64,000 nucleotides of DNA. It comes from Mixophyes australis (lineage: Eukaryota; Chordata; Amphibia; Anura; Limnodynastidae). Shown piece after piece: positions 24,115 to 35,420 of the stretch; position 1 is the first letter of the stretch, and each line of letters begins with the position of its first letter. The position numbers and the translations under genes are program-made. The notes beneath the pieces are model-generated. The model ran no database searches. It saw only the letters and a list, made by a program, of their open reading frames with translations, and was not told the origin of the DNA. Location of the stretch: contig JAVHZZ010000003.1 in the NCBI GenBank assembly GCA_036250195.1, positions 344,715,875 to 344,779,874 of the forward strand, given 5' to 3'.

Positions 24115-24640
24115 CAGATGGCGTGACTTTAAAAACTCCACACTCTAAAGTCATACCAATCAGTATCTCCAAGGTAAGATGCTCAAACGATGCAGACGAT
24201 GTGAGACTTGAGATTTTCCGTCCTGGCTCCATTTTTTTACTTTCTTCTCATACAGGATATAAGTGCATGTGGCTCATAAACTGAGTTTTCAAACCAAATT
24301 GGACAAAATAATCTTAGCCCCTCGCCCCATCACATTTTAAAGCCCCGTCCCCCCCCCGTCCCCCTTACCCCGCACTCTACATCCAGATTTTCCAGCCGTT
24401 CCTCCCCCCTTTATTTTTCTGTTTGGTTTATTTCTATACTCCTTTATGTCTGCTTACACGTGTCAAAAATGTGAATTATACAGGATAGGATGACCAATTA
24501 TTTGAATAAAAATTGATTGAGCAACTCAAATATCTATTGCTGTATTATTGTTCATATTGTTATTTGTCAGCTATAAACGTGTGCACTGTTAAATTTTGAA
24601 AAATCAATAAAGTTTTTTTAAAAAGAAAAAAAAAAAAGTA
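24115..24640 (+). mobile_element. Probable Tx1/L1-like LINE 3' UTR
   Basis: A non-coding stretch with a C-rich block (24340-24375) ends in aaaaatcaataaagttttt and an A-rich tail at 24625-24640. This resembles the 3' end of poly(A)-tailed LINEs. No coding sequence was recognised. Confidence 0.45.
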
Positions 24641-25644
24641 TATGCATTGATTTTACCCATCCATGAAATGGGAAATCTAGTCCAGACCATAAGATATTTA
24701 ATGGAGTGTAGTTAACATCATATAATTCTTCAAATATAGAAGGGAGATTCCAGTGCATTGCAAACATCAGCGGTGCTATGAATCAAAAGTTTATTTCAAG
24801 ACGTTTTACAATATGTTTGGGTAGAGAACTATTAAGGGCCTCTGAATTATGGCGATTCATTTTAAAGTTTGAGATTGTGCTGAATTGTGAGATGAACTAA
24901 TAAAGATTTGGCAGAGATGTAGTTTTCTATTAAATGACTCTGAACTAAGCATCTCACAGACACGAGAGTTTAACACAACCGGAACAGTCAGGAGCATTTA
25001 TTTACTGATTACAAAAGTCATTTTTCAGTATAATTCCTCTCTAGTATTATTCCTCTTTCACGATGTTACAAGCTCAGCAAGAATAAGGTTAGTCATACCA
25101 TGAAGAAATCATGACTGGATTAACAACCTCTAGTGCCCTTTTCACAACCCCTGTAGCACGGGCGTTGTTCACAGTGGCTGCGGATAATCATTAAACTACT
25201 AGAATCATAGAAAAAAACAAAAAAAGGCTTCTTTACAGGACTTGAAGTTGCTTAGGGCCCACGGGAGTCAGAAAAGTTCTATGGATGTAAATTGGCATTG
25301 TGTGAATATCAATTTGTGAATATATTAAGCTATCCAAGTTGTAATCTTGAAACAATTAACATTCTGCTTTGCAGTTTATGTATTTGTTTCAGCATTAGCA
25401 GACGTGTGTTGGATGCAAATCAGAAAGATGGTTACTAAACTTTTCACTGAGTGAATGAGAGCTCTCACATGTTGTGATTTTGTCCTGTGTTCCAGACGAA
25501 CCATTGTGAAGGCGTCCACCCCAGCTGTTCATACAAGTATTTAAAAACCTGCCTGGTGCTAGCTTGACTCATATCAACAGTGTCCATCTAAAAGGACAGA
25601 GTGGTACTTGGCCCCATATGGCCATCGTAAAGGTTAGCCACATC
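24641..25644. other. No gene recognised
   Basis: AT-rich intergenic sequence between a LINE-like 3' end and a V-SINE. Confidence 0.4.
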
Positions 25645-25975
25645 GGGGGCAGCACGGTGGCTCAGTGGTTAGCACTTCTTCCTCACAGCATTTGGGTCAT
25701 GAGTTAAATTCCCGACCATGGCCTTATGTGTGTGGAGTTTGTATGTTCTCCCCGTGTTTGCGTGGGTTTCCTCCGGGTGCTCCGGTTTCCTCCCACACTC
25801 CAAAAACATACTAGTAGGTTAATTGGCTGCTATCAAAATTGACCCTAGACTCTTTGTGTGTGTATGTTAGGGAATTTAGACTGTAAGCCATAAATGGGGC
25901 AGGGACTGATGTGAGTGAGTTCTCTGTATAGCACTGCGGAATTAGTGGCGCTATATAAATATGGTGATGATCAGC
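25645..25975 (+). mobile_element. V-SINE-like tRNA-derived SINE, full length
   Basis: The head ggcagcacggtggctcagtg (pol III A box) is followed by a weak B box gagttaaattcccg. Then come the core gcgtgggtttcctccgggtg, gtaggttaattggctgctat, a TG-rich stretch, and the tail attagtggcgctatataaat with (GAT)n. Confidence 0.9.
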
Positions 25976-26825
25976 TTATCATGGGCTACTTCCTGTCCAA
26001 ATATTGCACTGGGATGTATGTGTTATGCCTACAGTGTGACAACAAAAATTTTTCATTAATATAAAAGTTACAGGGCAGATCTGACTCACCTACAACCTTG
26101 ACAAAGACATTGAAAAAGTCGAAATGCGTTGTTTGGTTGTGAACTAAGGACTCTATATCGTTAGGACAAGTTGGCACAACATCAAAAGACTATATGACCT
26201 TTTTTGGGGATATATGTCTTAATAAAATTGTTCTTTACTTGTATGGCAATTGTGAGGCTTGTGATTTTCACCTCAACTTGACATACTTCACTATGTTATA
26301 CTTTTGTCATCCACATAATTTGTCCAAATGGAATCATACGAGACAGAAAGGACCTTTTGCCATCTATAAAAGATCTCCTTAACAGCTTGCTGTTATTTGT
26401 GAGGAATACGTGAAACGCTTGTTTTTCATCTATATCGTGTGAGTGCGATACCTCAACTTTTGTATTTTTTGCACTTGTTACACAATATTTTACTATATAC
26501 AAATTTGTTTTCTCTTTTTTGAGATTTATTGATTCAAGATTTCTTTTTGGAAACAGTGGATTGGAACAGACATATCCTGTATGTAAACTGCATCAACGTA
26601 AACCCTAAATATCCACTGTAAGTACTATTAAAGTCTTCCCTGTCCGCTTTGAGATTGTAGCTAGGTTTGTGAACACATCCACTAAAATCCATATTAACCA
26701 GTGACCTATTTTGCAAGTTATTCCGCTGTTAATTAAAGGTACTGGAATAATAAAAAAAAATGTTAGGCACTATTTAGAAGAAACCCTCCATGTATTTATG
26801 CATTGTTATGACCATAGCTTTAGGC

Positions 26826-26973
26826 CAGGCCTGTCCAACCTGCGGCCCTCCAGATGTTGTGAAACTACAAGCCCCAGCATGTTTTGCCAGTAGACAACCA
26901 GTTGATAGCTGGAAGGGCATGCTGGGACTTGTAGTTTCACAACACCTGGAGGGCCGCAGGTTGGACAGGCCTG
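26826..26973. mobile_element. hAT-like hairpin MITE, 148 bp
   Basis: Nearly complete inverted repeat: caggcctgtccaacctgcgg with its complement ccgcaggttggacaggcctg. Inner arms agttgtag/ctacaa-type continue it around a short centre. It is flanked by CTTTAGGC at 26818-26825 and 26974-26981. Confidence 0.88.
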
Positions 26974-26981
26974 CTTTAGGC

Positions 26982-28359
26982 TATTTGATCTGAAGAAATA
27001 CAACTTTGATGGTTACTTCATAATATAATGCACGCACTTCAGTGACAAACAACTAAATACACATTTCAGGAGAACATTTTAACCTAATAGTTTCTGCTCT
27101 CACAGTTTCACAGGGTTACCATGACATTGCCAATGTGGGTAGTGCTGGTATTTAGCTTAATGCTTCTTTACAGCTTGCTCTGGTATCAGGACATCAAGGC
27201 CTGGGTTTACTAACTGGGACTCTGCAGTTAATGTTCTTAATCATTTGTCTGTAAAATGCCAAACATATTAGACAGCACTACACAAATGTGGAGGGCCATT
27301 AACAGAACATTGGAAGAATGTGAATTTTGGAAAGGTCAACGAGCCCACCTTTCCTAAGAATAAAGCCTAATGTTTTTTTTTCCTTTTTGATGCTGATTGA
27401 ACTATTCTATCAGGAGAGCACGGAGAGATTTTATCTATGGAAGACTACTGCTGCCATCTCCTATAGCTTCCTATGTAATTCATGCTGAAACCTATTTAAC
27501 AAATACAAGAACACGTACCACCACAATCTTCCTTTCGCTATCGCCATCTCAGGATAGCAATAGCAGAGGATGTTAATTGACAAAATGCTTATTTAAATAA
27601 ATCTTTTTTTTCTAATAAGATTGGCAGCATAATTATTTTTTTTTAATATTTGAATATATTTGTAACAATGTGGTTTGTTTTACTTATTGTTTCCATAAGT
27701 GGAAGTGGAAGCACATGTCAAGGTTTCCAGTTCCACTGTGCATGTGTGAACTGGTAAAGCTGGGTAACACATACACAGATGCACCAAGACTGTCCGGCAA
27801 AGCGGTATGACCGCTGTGAACACTGCCAGTCAGTTGATTTTCTTTAAAATCTGTTATCCCTGCATACTAATAGTCAACGATAGTTTGAATGTCCATTTCC
27901 TGATACCTTTAGGGCTACGGCAGTGAATGTCTCCAGAGCCCATGGTATCGGGGGCATAGTGCATGCACCGAATGGCTGCTGCAGTCAGCAACAGTGGCAG
28001 CTGCCCAAGGACCAGTTACACCACAGTTTGCGGCAGATACACAATGCAGCCACGGGTGACACATGTTGTGTTATCAGCTACAAGAAGTTATTGGCTGCAA
28101 TGCCTGTCTGTGTTCAATGAACAGCAGCAGCCAATAGGAGTTTGCTCAACTTAAATAAGCTCCAATTGGCTGTAGGCGTTCACTGAACCAAAGCAGCCAG
28201 GCAACACTGTCATTGCCTGTATAGCCTGCTATACACTATGTGAATTAAGTCACACAATCAAGGTTGCCATCAGAAATTGACAGACAGCTTCTTCATGCTT
28301 TAACATACAGTTAGTGCACGCCAATGGGAAGGTTTGAGTCACCATCGCATGAGCTTCAT
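26982..28359. other. No gene recognised
   Basis: No coding domain or known repeat. 27950-28200 is moderately GC-rich with caattggctg/cagccaatag-type short inverted motifs. Confidence 0.4.
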
Positions 28360-29480
28360 TGTCACTAGTGGGGGGGCGACAGGCCCCCCCAAGGCTGGCG
28401 ATTCCTCCCCTCTATGTGTGAATCAGTAGTTGTTTGAGGACAGGATCATTGGCGTGGCCCCTAGTCAGTCCACTCCCCTTACAGCAGTACACACTGAATG
28501 TGGCCCTGCGGCCGACAGCACAGGTCCTGTACCCAGCCTGTGTGGAGAGGGGCCCTGCAGCTGCTGTGCCCAAAGAGAGGGCGAAGAAAGAAGAGACTGC
28601 CAGCTACTCACCGGTCCTGCGTTCCAGTGGTGAGTACTTCCATTCTTCCCCGACAGGTCTCGGCAGCAGAGGGCAAGTGAGCCAATCACTTCCCCCTGCT
28701 GGCCAATCGGTGGCCGGATAGGTGAGCTAATCCTGGCTCACCTCCGGCAGTTTAAACTGTTGGCGCCGCGGCGAGCCAATCAGGGCTCGTGGTGCTGCCG
28801 AGTGATGTTGGCGCACCAGCGGCTCACCTCTCCCTGCTGGCCAATTGGCAGCCGGATAGGTGAGCCAATCCTGGCTCACCTCCAGCCGTTTAAACGGTTG
28901 GCGCCAATCAAAGTGACATCGGCGTGCTGGCGGCTACATATGAGTCCAGTTCACCGGTGGAGAAGGAAGAGAACGTTGCAAGACGTCCAGCGGCGGAGAT
29001 GCCGGAGACACCGGCGGAAGTGGCAGGGAGCCCTTGTAAGGGCTGGGAGCTACCCTGCAACGCGAAGATGACGCAGCAAGAGACAGAGCCGGCAAGGAAA
29101 TCATCGGTGGGAAGCCCTTGTAAGAGCTAAGAGCACCCCCGCCAAGAAGACAGCGGGGACACCAGCGTCAAAGCGGAGAAGAGGCGCCGTTAACTGGAGG
29201 GTCTAGAAGACCAGAAGATGGCACGGGAAGCAGAGTTTCCTGCGCGGAACAGGTGAGTATACAAAGCCCGGGAACAATTCAGGCATTAGGTCTGTGGCGC
29301 AGATAGGGAAACAAGGTCCAGCCGCAGATAGGACTAGGTAGGGTCCTTTTTGGGCACAAGGCCCCATAGTTAGAGACAGCAGAGCGCAAGGACCTTGAGA
29401 GCGTAGCAGGGCGCAGGGCCCTTGAGAGCGTAGCATGGCGCAAGACCCTTCAGTGTAGAGAGGCGCAGGCCTCTAAGTGA
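28360..29480. repeat. GC-rich repeat island with internal duplications
   Basis: It is markedly richer in GC and CpG than its surroundings. A ~75-bp segment (ctgctggccaat, ccggataggtgag, tcctggctcacctcc, gtttaaac, ggttggcgcc-like) occurs at 28693-28766 and 28834-28904. Later, agcccttgtaagggctggga at 29029 recurs as agcccttgtaagagctaaga at 29112, and gagcgtagcagggcgcaggg repeats at 29399-29450. GAACAG followed by GTGAGTATA at ~29247 could be a splice donor. It could be a retroelement leader/LTR or a CpG-island transcript start. I do not recognise it. Confidence 0.45.
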
Positions 29481-31408
29481 GTGGGACGCTCGGTCTCTGG
29501 ATACTGTAGGGAACACTTGGTTCCTTGATAGTTAAATGGTTAAATTACTGAGAGTGGCTTACAAAGCCCTCTATCCGTCCGGAAGGGCACCTAACGTCCC
29601 GAGCCGGCTGCTCTATCCTGTAGCCAGGTGACCATGGTTATGACCGTTTTCTCTCCCAGAGTAAATTTTCTATGTGACTGCTGGCACTGGACAGGGAGAT
29701 TGCTGCAGTAGCACCAGACGATGCTCTGTCCTTCTCCCTGTACCAGCCAACATCTGTAAAAATAAGAGTGACCAAAGTCAGTGTAGTTCAATAAAGTTAC
29801 AGACATCAGGTGTGCATAGGTAACAAACGCACATCCCCATGATCACAGCACTCTCACAAATACCTTTAGCTCTGATAAACTACTGAAGCTTGTACATATA
29901 TATTGTACATATATATTTGTGGTTTTATTATTAGTCTTTTTATAGCAAGTATCTTGCATTTAGTGCTTGATAGTCCTTTAAATGTCCAATCTCCCAAGAG
30001 TGGTGGACCGATATCTTGGTATAAAGTCATAGCTGTGGGGCTGAGGGTGCCCTTGAAAATAGCAACTGTGCTGAAACAACAACAAATAAAAAAAAAATCT
30101 TCGGAAATCTTATTAACAGTTTGTAATCTAATCATTTGAAGGGATCTGCAGTATGGATGGCTTTACCATTTGCCATCTGCAAAAAGCACAGACACAACAG
30201 GGTCATAAGGTTTTATGTTCAATGAACTGGAGCTAAAATATAAACCAAAATATCCCTATAGAAAACATAATTGTGTAACGTTCACACAACAAAAAATAGA
30301 TATAAAAATGCCTTAATAAAGCTTTAAAAGAGTTGGTTCTATGTTGATATAAAACTTGGAGGTGTTCAGTTAAGGTCAAGTAAATTGTAAATCCAACTGT
30401 GAAGATTAACAGGTCTGAGTATCACCCTAGGCTTGGTGGGGTTTTATCATCTCAAGATAGAATCAGTCTATTTCAGATTTAACCATGATCCTGCCTTTTT
30501 TCCATGGGCTGAACCGATCTGCAGATTAGGATAAGGCTAAGTGCATGTTTTGCGTAAATACAACCCATTCAAATGCTGGGGGAACACATGGTCCCTATGT
30601 AGAATAATACATTTTTTAGAGGAACTTCTGTAAACAGATTAAGACATTGAACACAAAGTGGCAGGGTCTACTAAGCATATTATTGTGTCTTATTCACAAA
30701 TAAAACCACAGTGCAATTGTTCCTTACTACCCACCAGGGTCGCCCTGGCGTTACAGGCCATCTTTTCCTGGTTTGCTTCCAAATTAGACTACCCTGGGTC
30801 GGGCCACTTCATGGAGTAGCAGCATGAGCCGCTGTTGTGTAGAGCAGTGCAGCAATCTGACTCCTCCTCCACTGGACAACACAGCAGGGTAGTAGCTGCT
30901 GCAAGGGGCGGTTTGGAGAGCAGAGTAAATCGGAACTTAACAGGAAGACGAGAGCATAGAGGAAGAACAGGAAGAGAGCCAGCCAGATCATGGTGAGTAG
31001 GAGCAGAACAGCGCCCTTACCTGACGCTATAAGCCTAAGCATCCTGCTCTATGCTGATAGGGAGCTGGACCACTGCACTTTACAATGCCAGGGCCTGGAA
31101 CACTCGGTCTTGGGACATTTCAGGAAGAAATGTTTAAAAATTGGCAGTATAGAACTATTGAAGTAAAAATCCTTGCAAATACAAATCATATTTTATTTGA
31201 CATTGCTGTAGCTAATATTTGCTAAATACACTAGAATTTACTAATGCTTACATTAGCCCAATTATAGGGATATAAGAATTGTACTCCCACTGTAGTACTT
31301 GAAGTACTAGCATCCAGCTGACAGACATAATAGCTGACCGGTCATTCTGACTCGGTATTTGCTCATTTAGGGTACACAGAAACAATCCACATACAGGAGA
31401 TATACATA
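29481..31408. other. No gene recognised
   Basis: Intergenic. A duplicated attgtacatatata motif is at 29893-29920. A GC-richer patch at 30800-31060 has no supported frame. Ends at the hAT target site. Confidence 0.4.
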
Positions 31409-31416
31409 GTATTCAC
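31409..31416. repeat. hAT target-site duplication, left copy
   Basis: GTATTCAC, identical to 37473-37480, immediately outside the TIR TAGAGATGG. Confidence 0.95.
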
Positions 31417-31802
31417 TAGAGATGGTCACTGACCCCCGTGTTTTGGTTTTGGATTCGGTTTTGGATCTGGATTACCGTCGTGTTTTGGTTTTGGTTTTGG
31501 TTTTGCAAAACCGCCATTGCGTGTTTTGGTTTTGGTTTTGGTTTTGTTTGGTTTTGTTTTGCTATTTTTTGGGAAAATCCATGTTTTTGGGCCTAAATTA
31601 ACCCAATTTAGTGCTCCAACTGTTTTAGAGACAAGTAATCTAATTGTTGAGGTAATAAATCATCCAAAAAAACAGTTTAATTCTTCGTTGGTAGGCCTAT
31701 TCTACACACAAAACAGATTGTCTTCCTCTCCATCTATGCATATTGGCAATGCAGCCATCGTCTTTGAATGTATATTACACCCTACACTTATAGTTAAATA
31801 TG

Positions 31803-32240
31803 TAAAGAAATGGAAAAAGCCAGTTTGGTTTCTGTCTCTCAAGGCACCCCTCCACTTGTATAAAATACTAAAAAATTCAGCCATTATAGACTGTACAATA
31901 TTAATTGACATGGAGAAAGACAGTTTGGTTTCTGTCTCTCTAGGCCCCCCTCCACTTGTATAAAATACTAAAAAATTCAGCCATTATAGACTGTACAATA
32001 TTAATTGACATGGAGAAAGACAGTTTGGGGTCACTCTGTCTCTCTAGGCCCCCCTCCACTTGTATAAAATACCAAAAAATTCAGCCATTATAGACTGTAC
32101 AATATTAATTGACATGGAAAAAGCCAGTTTGGTTTCTGTCTCTCTAGGCCCCCCTCCACTTGTATAAAATACCCAAAAATTCAGCCATTATAGACTGTAC
32201 AATATTATGAAAAATGGACAAAGCCAGTTTAGGGTCACTC
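31803..32240. repeat. ~102-bp imperfect tandem repeat at the 3' side of the hAT transposase
   Basis: About 4.3 copies of a ~101-106 bp unit containing cccctccacttgtataaaat and attcagccattatagactgt. Units alternate between ccagtttggtttctgtctct and a longer form with ggggtcactctgtc. It lies downstream of the transposase stop (minus strand) and is unrelated in sequence to the 100-bp array at the other end. Confidence 0.88.
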
Positions 32241-32463
32241 TGTCTATGACACCCTACCCTTAAGGATAAATTGCCCTAACAGCAGCCTTTCAAGATGGTA
32301 TGTGATATGGAAATGCCACAAGTCCCTTTCCTCTTTGGGGGTAGATTGCACCCTACACTTACATAGAAAGTTTTAAAAAGATGTTATCGGCATCATCTTC
32401 AGCTTAATCCTCACCCTCATCAGTGTGTACATCATCATCACAGACTATCAATTCATCGCCGCT

Positions 32464-35397
32464 TTAATCCGCCATTAGAGAACAGTCAGTGCTTGGATGT
32501 CTTGGATGGTGAAGGCCTTCCTCGTGGAAGATGTAGTTCATTTTTATAAACATCATTTTCTCCACATTTTTGGGAAGTAACCTTCTACGGCGATCACTGA
32601 CTAAGTTCCCTGCTGTGCTGAACACTCGTTCAGAGTACACACTGGAGGGTGGGCAGCTTAGGTATTGCAAAGCAAGTTTGTACATGGGTTTCCAAATGGC
32701 CTGCTTTTCTTCCCAGTAAGGAAAGGGACTGTCTGACATTTCCATATCAACTACCTCTTGAAAGTAATCCTCCACCATCCTTTGCATGTTTATACTCATA
32801 TTGGATGGAGTTATGGGCAAAGTGACACATTTTTTTGAAAAATCCTTCAAACCAGCCCAGATGTTAAATTGTTCTGGTCTGCCCCCTGTGTCTTCCCTGC
32901 TTCTTTTTTGGAAATTTAATTTTTTACGAGCAACAGCTTGAGAAAGTGAAGGAGGACACGTCGTCAAGCCGAGGCCCAGTTCAGCGGCCAACTTGCTGAG
33001 CAATAGCTCCTTGCAAAAGTTCACATCTCGCTCATTTACAAGTAAAGACTCAATGTAGGTTTTAAACCTTGGATCAAGCACAGTGGCCAAAACGTACTGA
33101 TCCGAGTTCAAGATCTTAATAACTCGAGGATCATTGTGAAGCGAATTAAGTACTTGATCGACAAGGCCAACATACTTTGCTGAATTGCTTGCTTTCAGCT
33201 CCTCCTTCATTTTCTCAAGCTGCTTTTCCAATAGTCTAATTAAAGGAATGACTTGGCTCAAACTAGCAGAGTCTGCACTGACCTCACATGTCACAACTTC
33301 AAATGGTTTCAGCACCTTGCACAGCACTGAAAGGATTCCCCACTGTGCAAGAGTGAAATACATCCCCCCTCCTTTCCCAATGTCATGACTTGTGCAATAT
33401 GCTTGGATGGCTTTGCGCTGTTCCTCCATCCTCTGAAGCATGTACAGGGTGGAATTCCACCGAGTTACCACCTCTTGCTTAAGTTGGTGGCAGGGCAAGT
33501 TAAACTGCTCTTGGAGCTGCTGTAATCTCCTACATGCTGTGGCTGAATGCCTGAAATGGCCTGAAATTTTACGGGCCACCGAAAGCATCTCCTGCACCTC
33601 ACGGTTATTTCGTAGGAAGCTCTGCACCACCAAGTTGATGGTGTGAGCAAAACAGGGAATATGTTGGAAATCACCCAGCTGTAATGCTCGCACTATATTG
33701 TTGGCGTTATCTGAAATGACATACCCTGGGGAGAGTCCGAGTGGTATAAGCCATGCATCAATCACATCTCTCAGTTTGCGTAACAAATTGTCAGCCGTAT
33801 GCCTGTTAGTGAAGCCGGTGATACAAAGAGTGGCCTGCCTGTGACAAATGTTACGTAGTGGTGTACATGCTGCTGCTGTTCCTGCTGGTGAAGGTGAATC
33901 ACCAACCCAGTGGGCTGTCACAGTCATATAGTCTTTGGTTTGGCCACTTCCACTTGTCCACATATCTGTGGTTAAGTGAACAGTGGGCAGAATGGCATTT
34001 TTCAGCGCAATCTCTACATTTTTACACACTTTTTGGTATAGTTGTGGAATAGCTTTACGGGAGAAATGGTGTCGCGATGGAATTCTGTAACGCGGACACA
34101 AAACCTCAATTAACTGTGAAAAACCAGCTGCGTTTATTGTGGAGATTGGACGCAGATCTTACACTAACATTGCAGCCATGGCGTCTGTGATTCGCTTGGC
34201 GACTGGGTGACTGCTGTCATATTTGCTTCCCCTCGCAAATGATTGTTTCACAGTTAATTGCTGAAATGTAGGACTGCTCATTTTATTCACCTGCCTCTGG
34301 GATGACGATTCACCCCCAGCAGCAGCAACAGCAGCAGCAGGACTAACGCTTTCTTCAGAGGAATCAATAATAGTGCCGGAGTCATCCAGCCTTAAGTGGG
34401 ATGCCGGGCTAACTCCGAGCGCTACTGAGGATATTGATGAGGATGGTGTGGTGGGTGTATTTTGTAGCCGTCGGTATGTCGGTGAGCGGAGGGTCTTAGC
34501 TGATGAGGGAGTGCTTGTATTCTTTTGGGAAGAACTTTCAGCTTTTCCCAACACTTTGCCATGAACTCTCGTTAAATGGCGTAACATAGACGAGGTTCCA
34601 AGATGGTTAAGGTCCCTCCCTCGACTGACTGTGGCTTCACATACACTACAAATGGCTATACAATTGTTGTCTGGATTTGGGTAGAAATAATTCCACACAT
34701 AAGAAGTGGATTTTTTTGTTTTATGCCCAGGCATGACAATGGCCTTTTTCTTGTCACGTGCCAGAACTGCTGCCACTGGTGCAGGACTTACACAAACAAC
34801 CTCATCCTCATCAACATCCTCATTAGCGCCCTCGTCGCCTACACAAATCTCCCCCTCATCCTCTTCTAATTCCAAAGTGGCATCCTCAATTTGGGTATCA
34901 CCGGCTACACTCGGGCTATTAAGGCACACATCAGCAGAATGCTCACGATTAGACATCCCACTGTTGGATGGACTGTCCACAGGGATTGTTGTCATTTGTG
35001 AATCAGAGCAAATATTCTCCTGTAATGCCTCACTGTTATCTTGCAGCTCAGCTTTGACGCGTAACAGTAGTTGTGCACCAATTGTAGGCTGGGTAACTTT
35101 TTGGGATCTGCCACTAATAGCCAAAGGTGAAGGCCTCATTCTCTCTTTGCCACTGCGTGTGTAGAATGGCATGCTTGCAATTTTTTTTTTATCGTCACTT
35201 AACTTTTGCTCAGTTACACTTCTTTTTCGCTTCAATACAGTAAATTTTTTTTTGGTTTTTGTTTTTTGCACTAATTTGAAAACACTCTGTTGTTTGACAT
35301 CGCCTTGGCCAGATGACGTACTGGGAACACTAACATCAGGACTGGTGACAGAACCTGGTTGCTCATTTAGATCATATGTGGACTGCTTTGAATCCAT
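32464..35397 (-). pseudogene. hAT transposase (ZBED-like), one in-frame stop
   Basis: A single reading frame of 978 codons including the final stop, interrupted once by TAA at 34159-34161 after codon 412. No frameshift is present. Codons 1-220 are polar with an acidic run at about 170-205. Codons ~230-280 form a BED zinc finger (YVWNYF, CSVC, then H-x4-H in LRHLTRVH). After the stop comes the RNase H-like catalytic core, with candidate acidic residues in LTTDMW (~codon 478) and ISDNANN (~563), then the CFAHTINL motif. Codons ~872-954 are the hATC dimerisation domain (WKPMYKLALQYLSCPPSS, SERVFSTAGN). The protein would bind the element ends through the BED finger and catalyse cut-and-paste transposition. 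As written, translation stops before the catalytic core, leaving only a 412-residue BED-finger protein unless the stop is read through. Confidence 0.93.
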
Positions 35398-35420
35398 TCT
35401 GAGCGCAAACCACTGGGGAG

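Noticed and set aside
26000..26560. Possible Penelope-like or LINE remnant around gaaatgcgttg
   Set aside because: A short motif resemblance only, with no coding or structural support.
31517..31963. 148-codon plus-strand open frame
   Set aside because: It lies in the hAT subterminal GTTTTG-rich sequence and the 3' tandem repeats, with low-complexity translation and no recognisable domain.
34706..35164. 152-codon plus-strand Ser-rich open frame
   Set aside because: Antisense shadow of the acidic and BED-finger part of the transposase.
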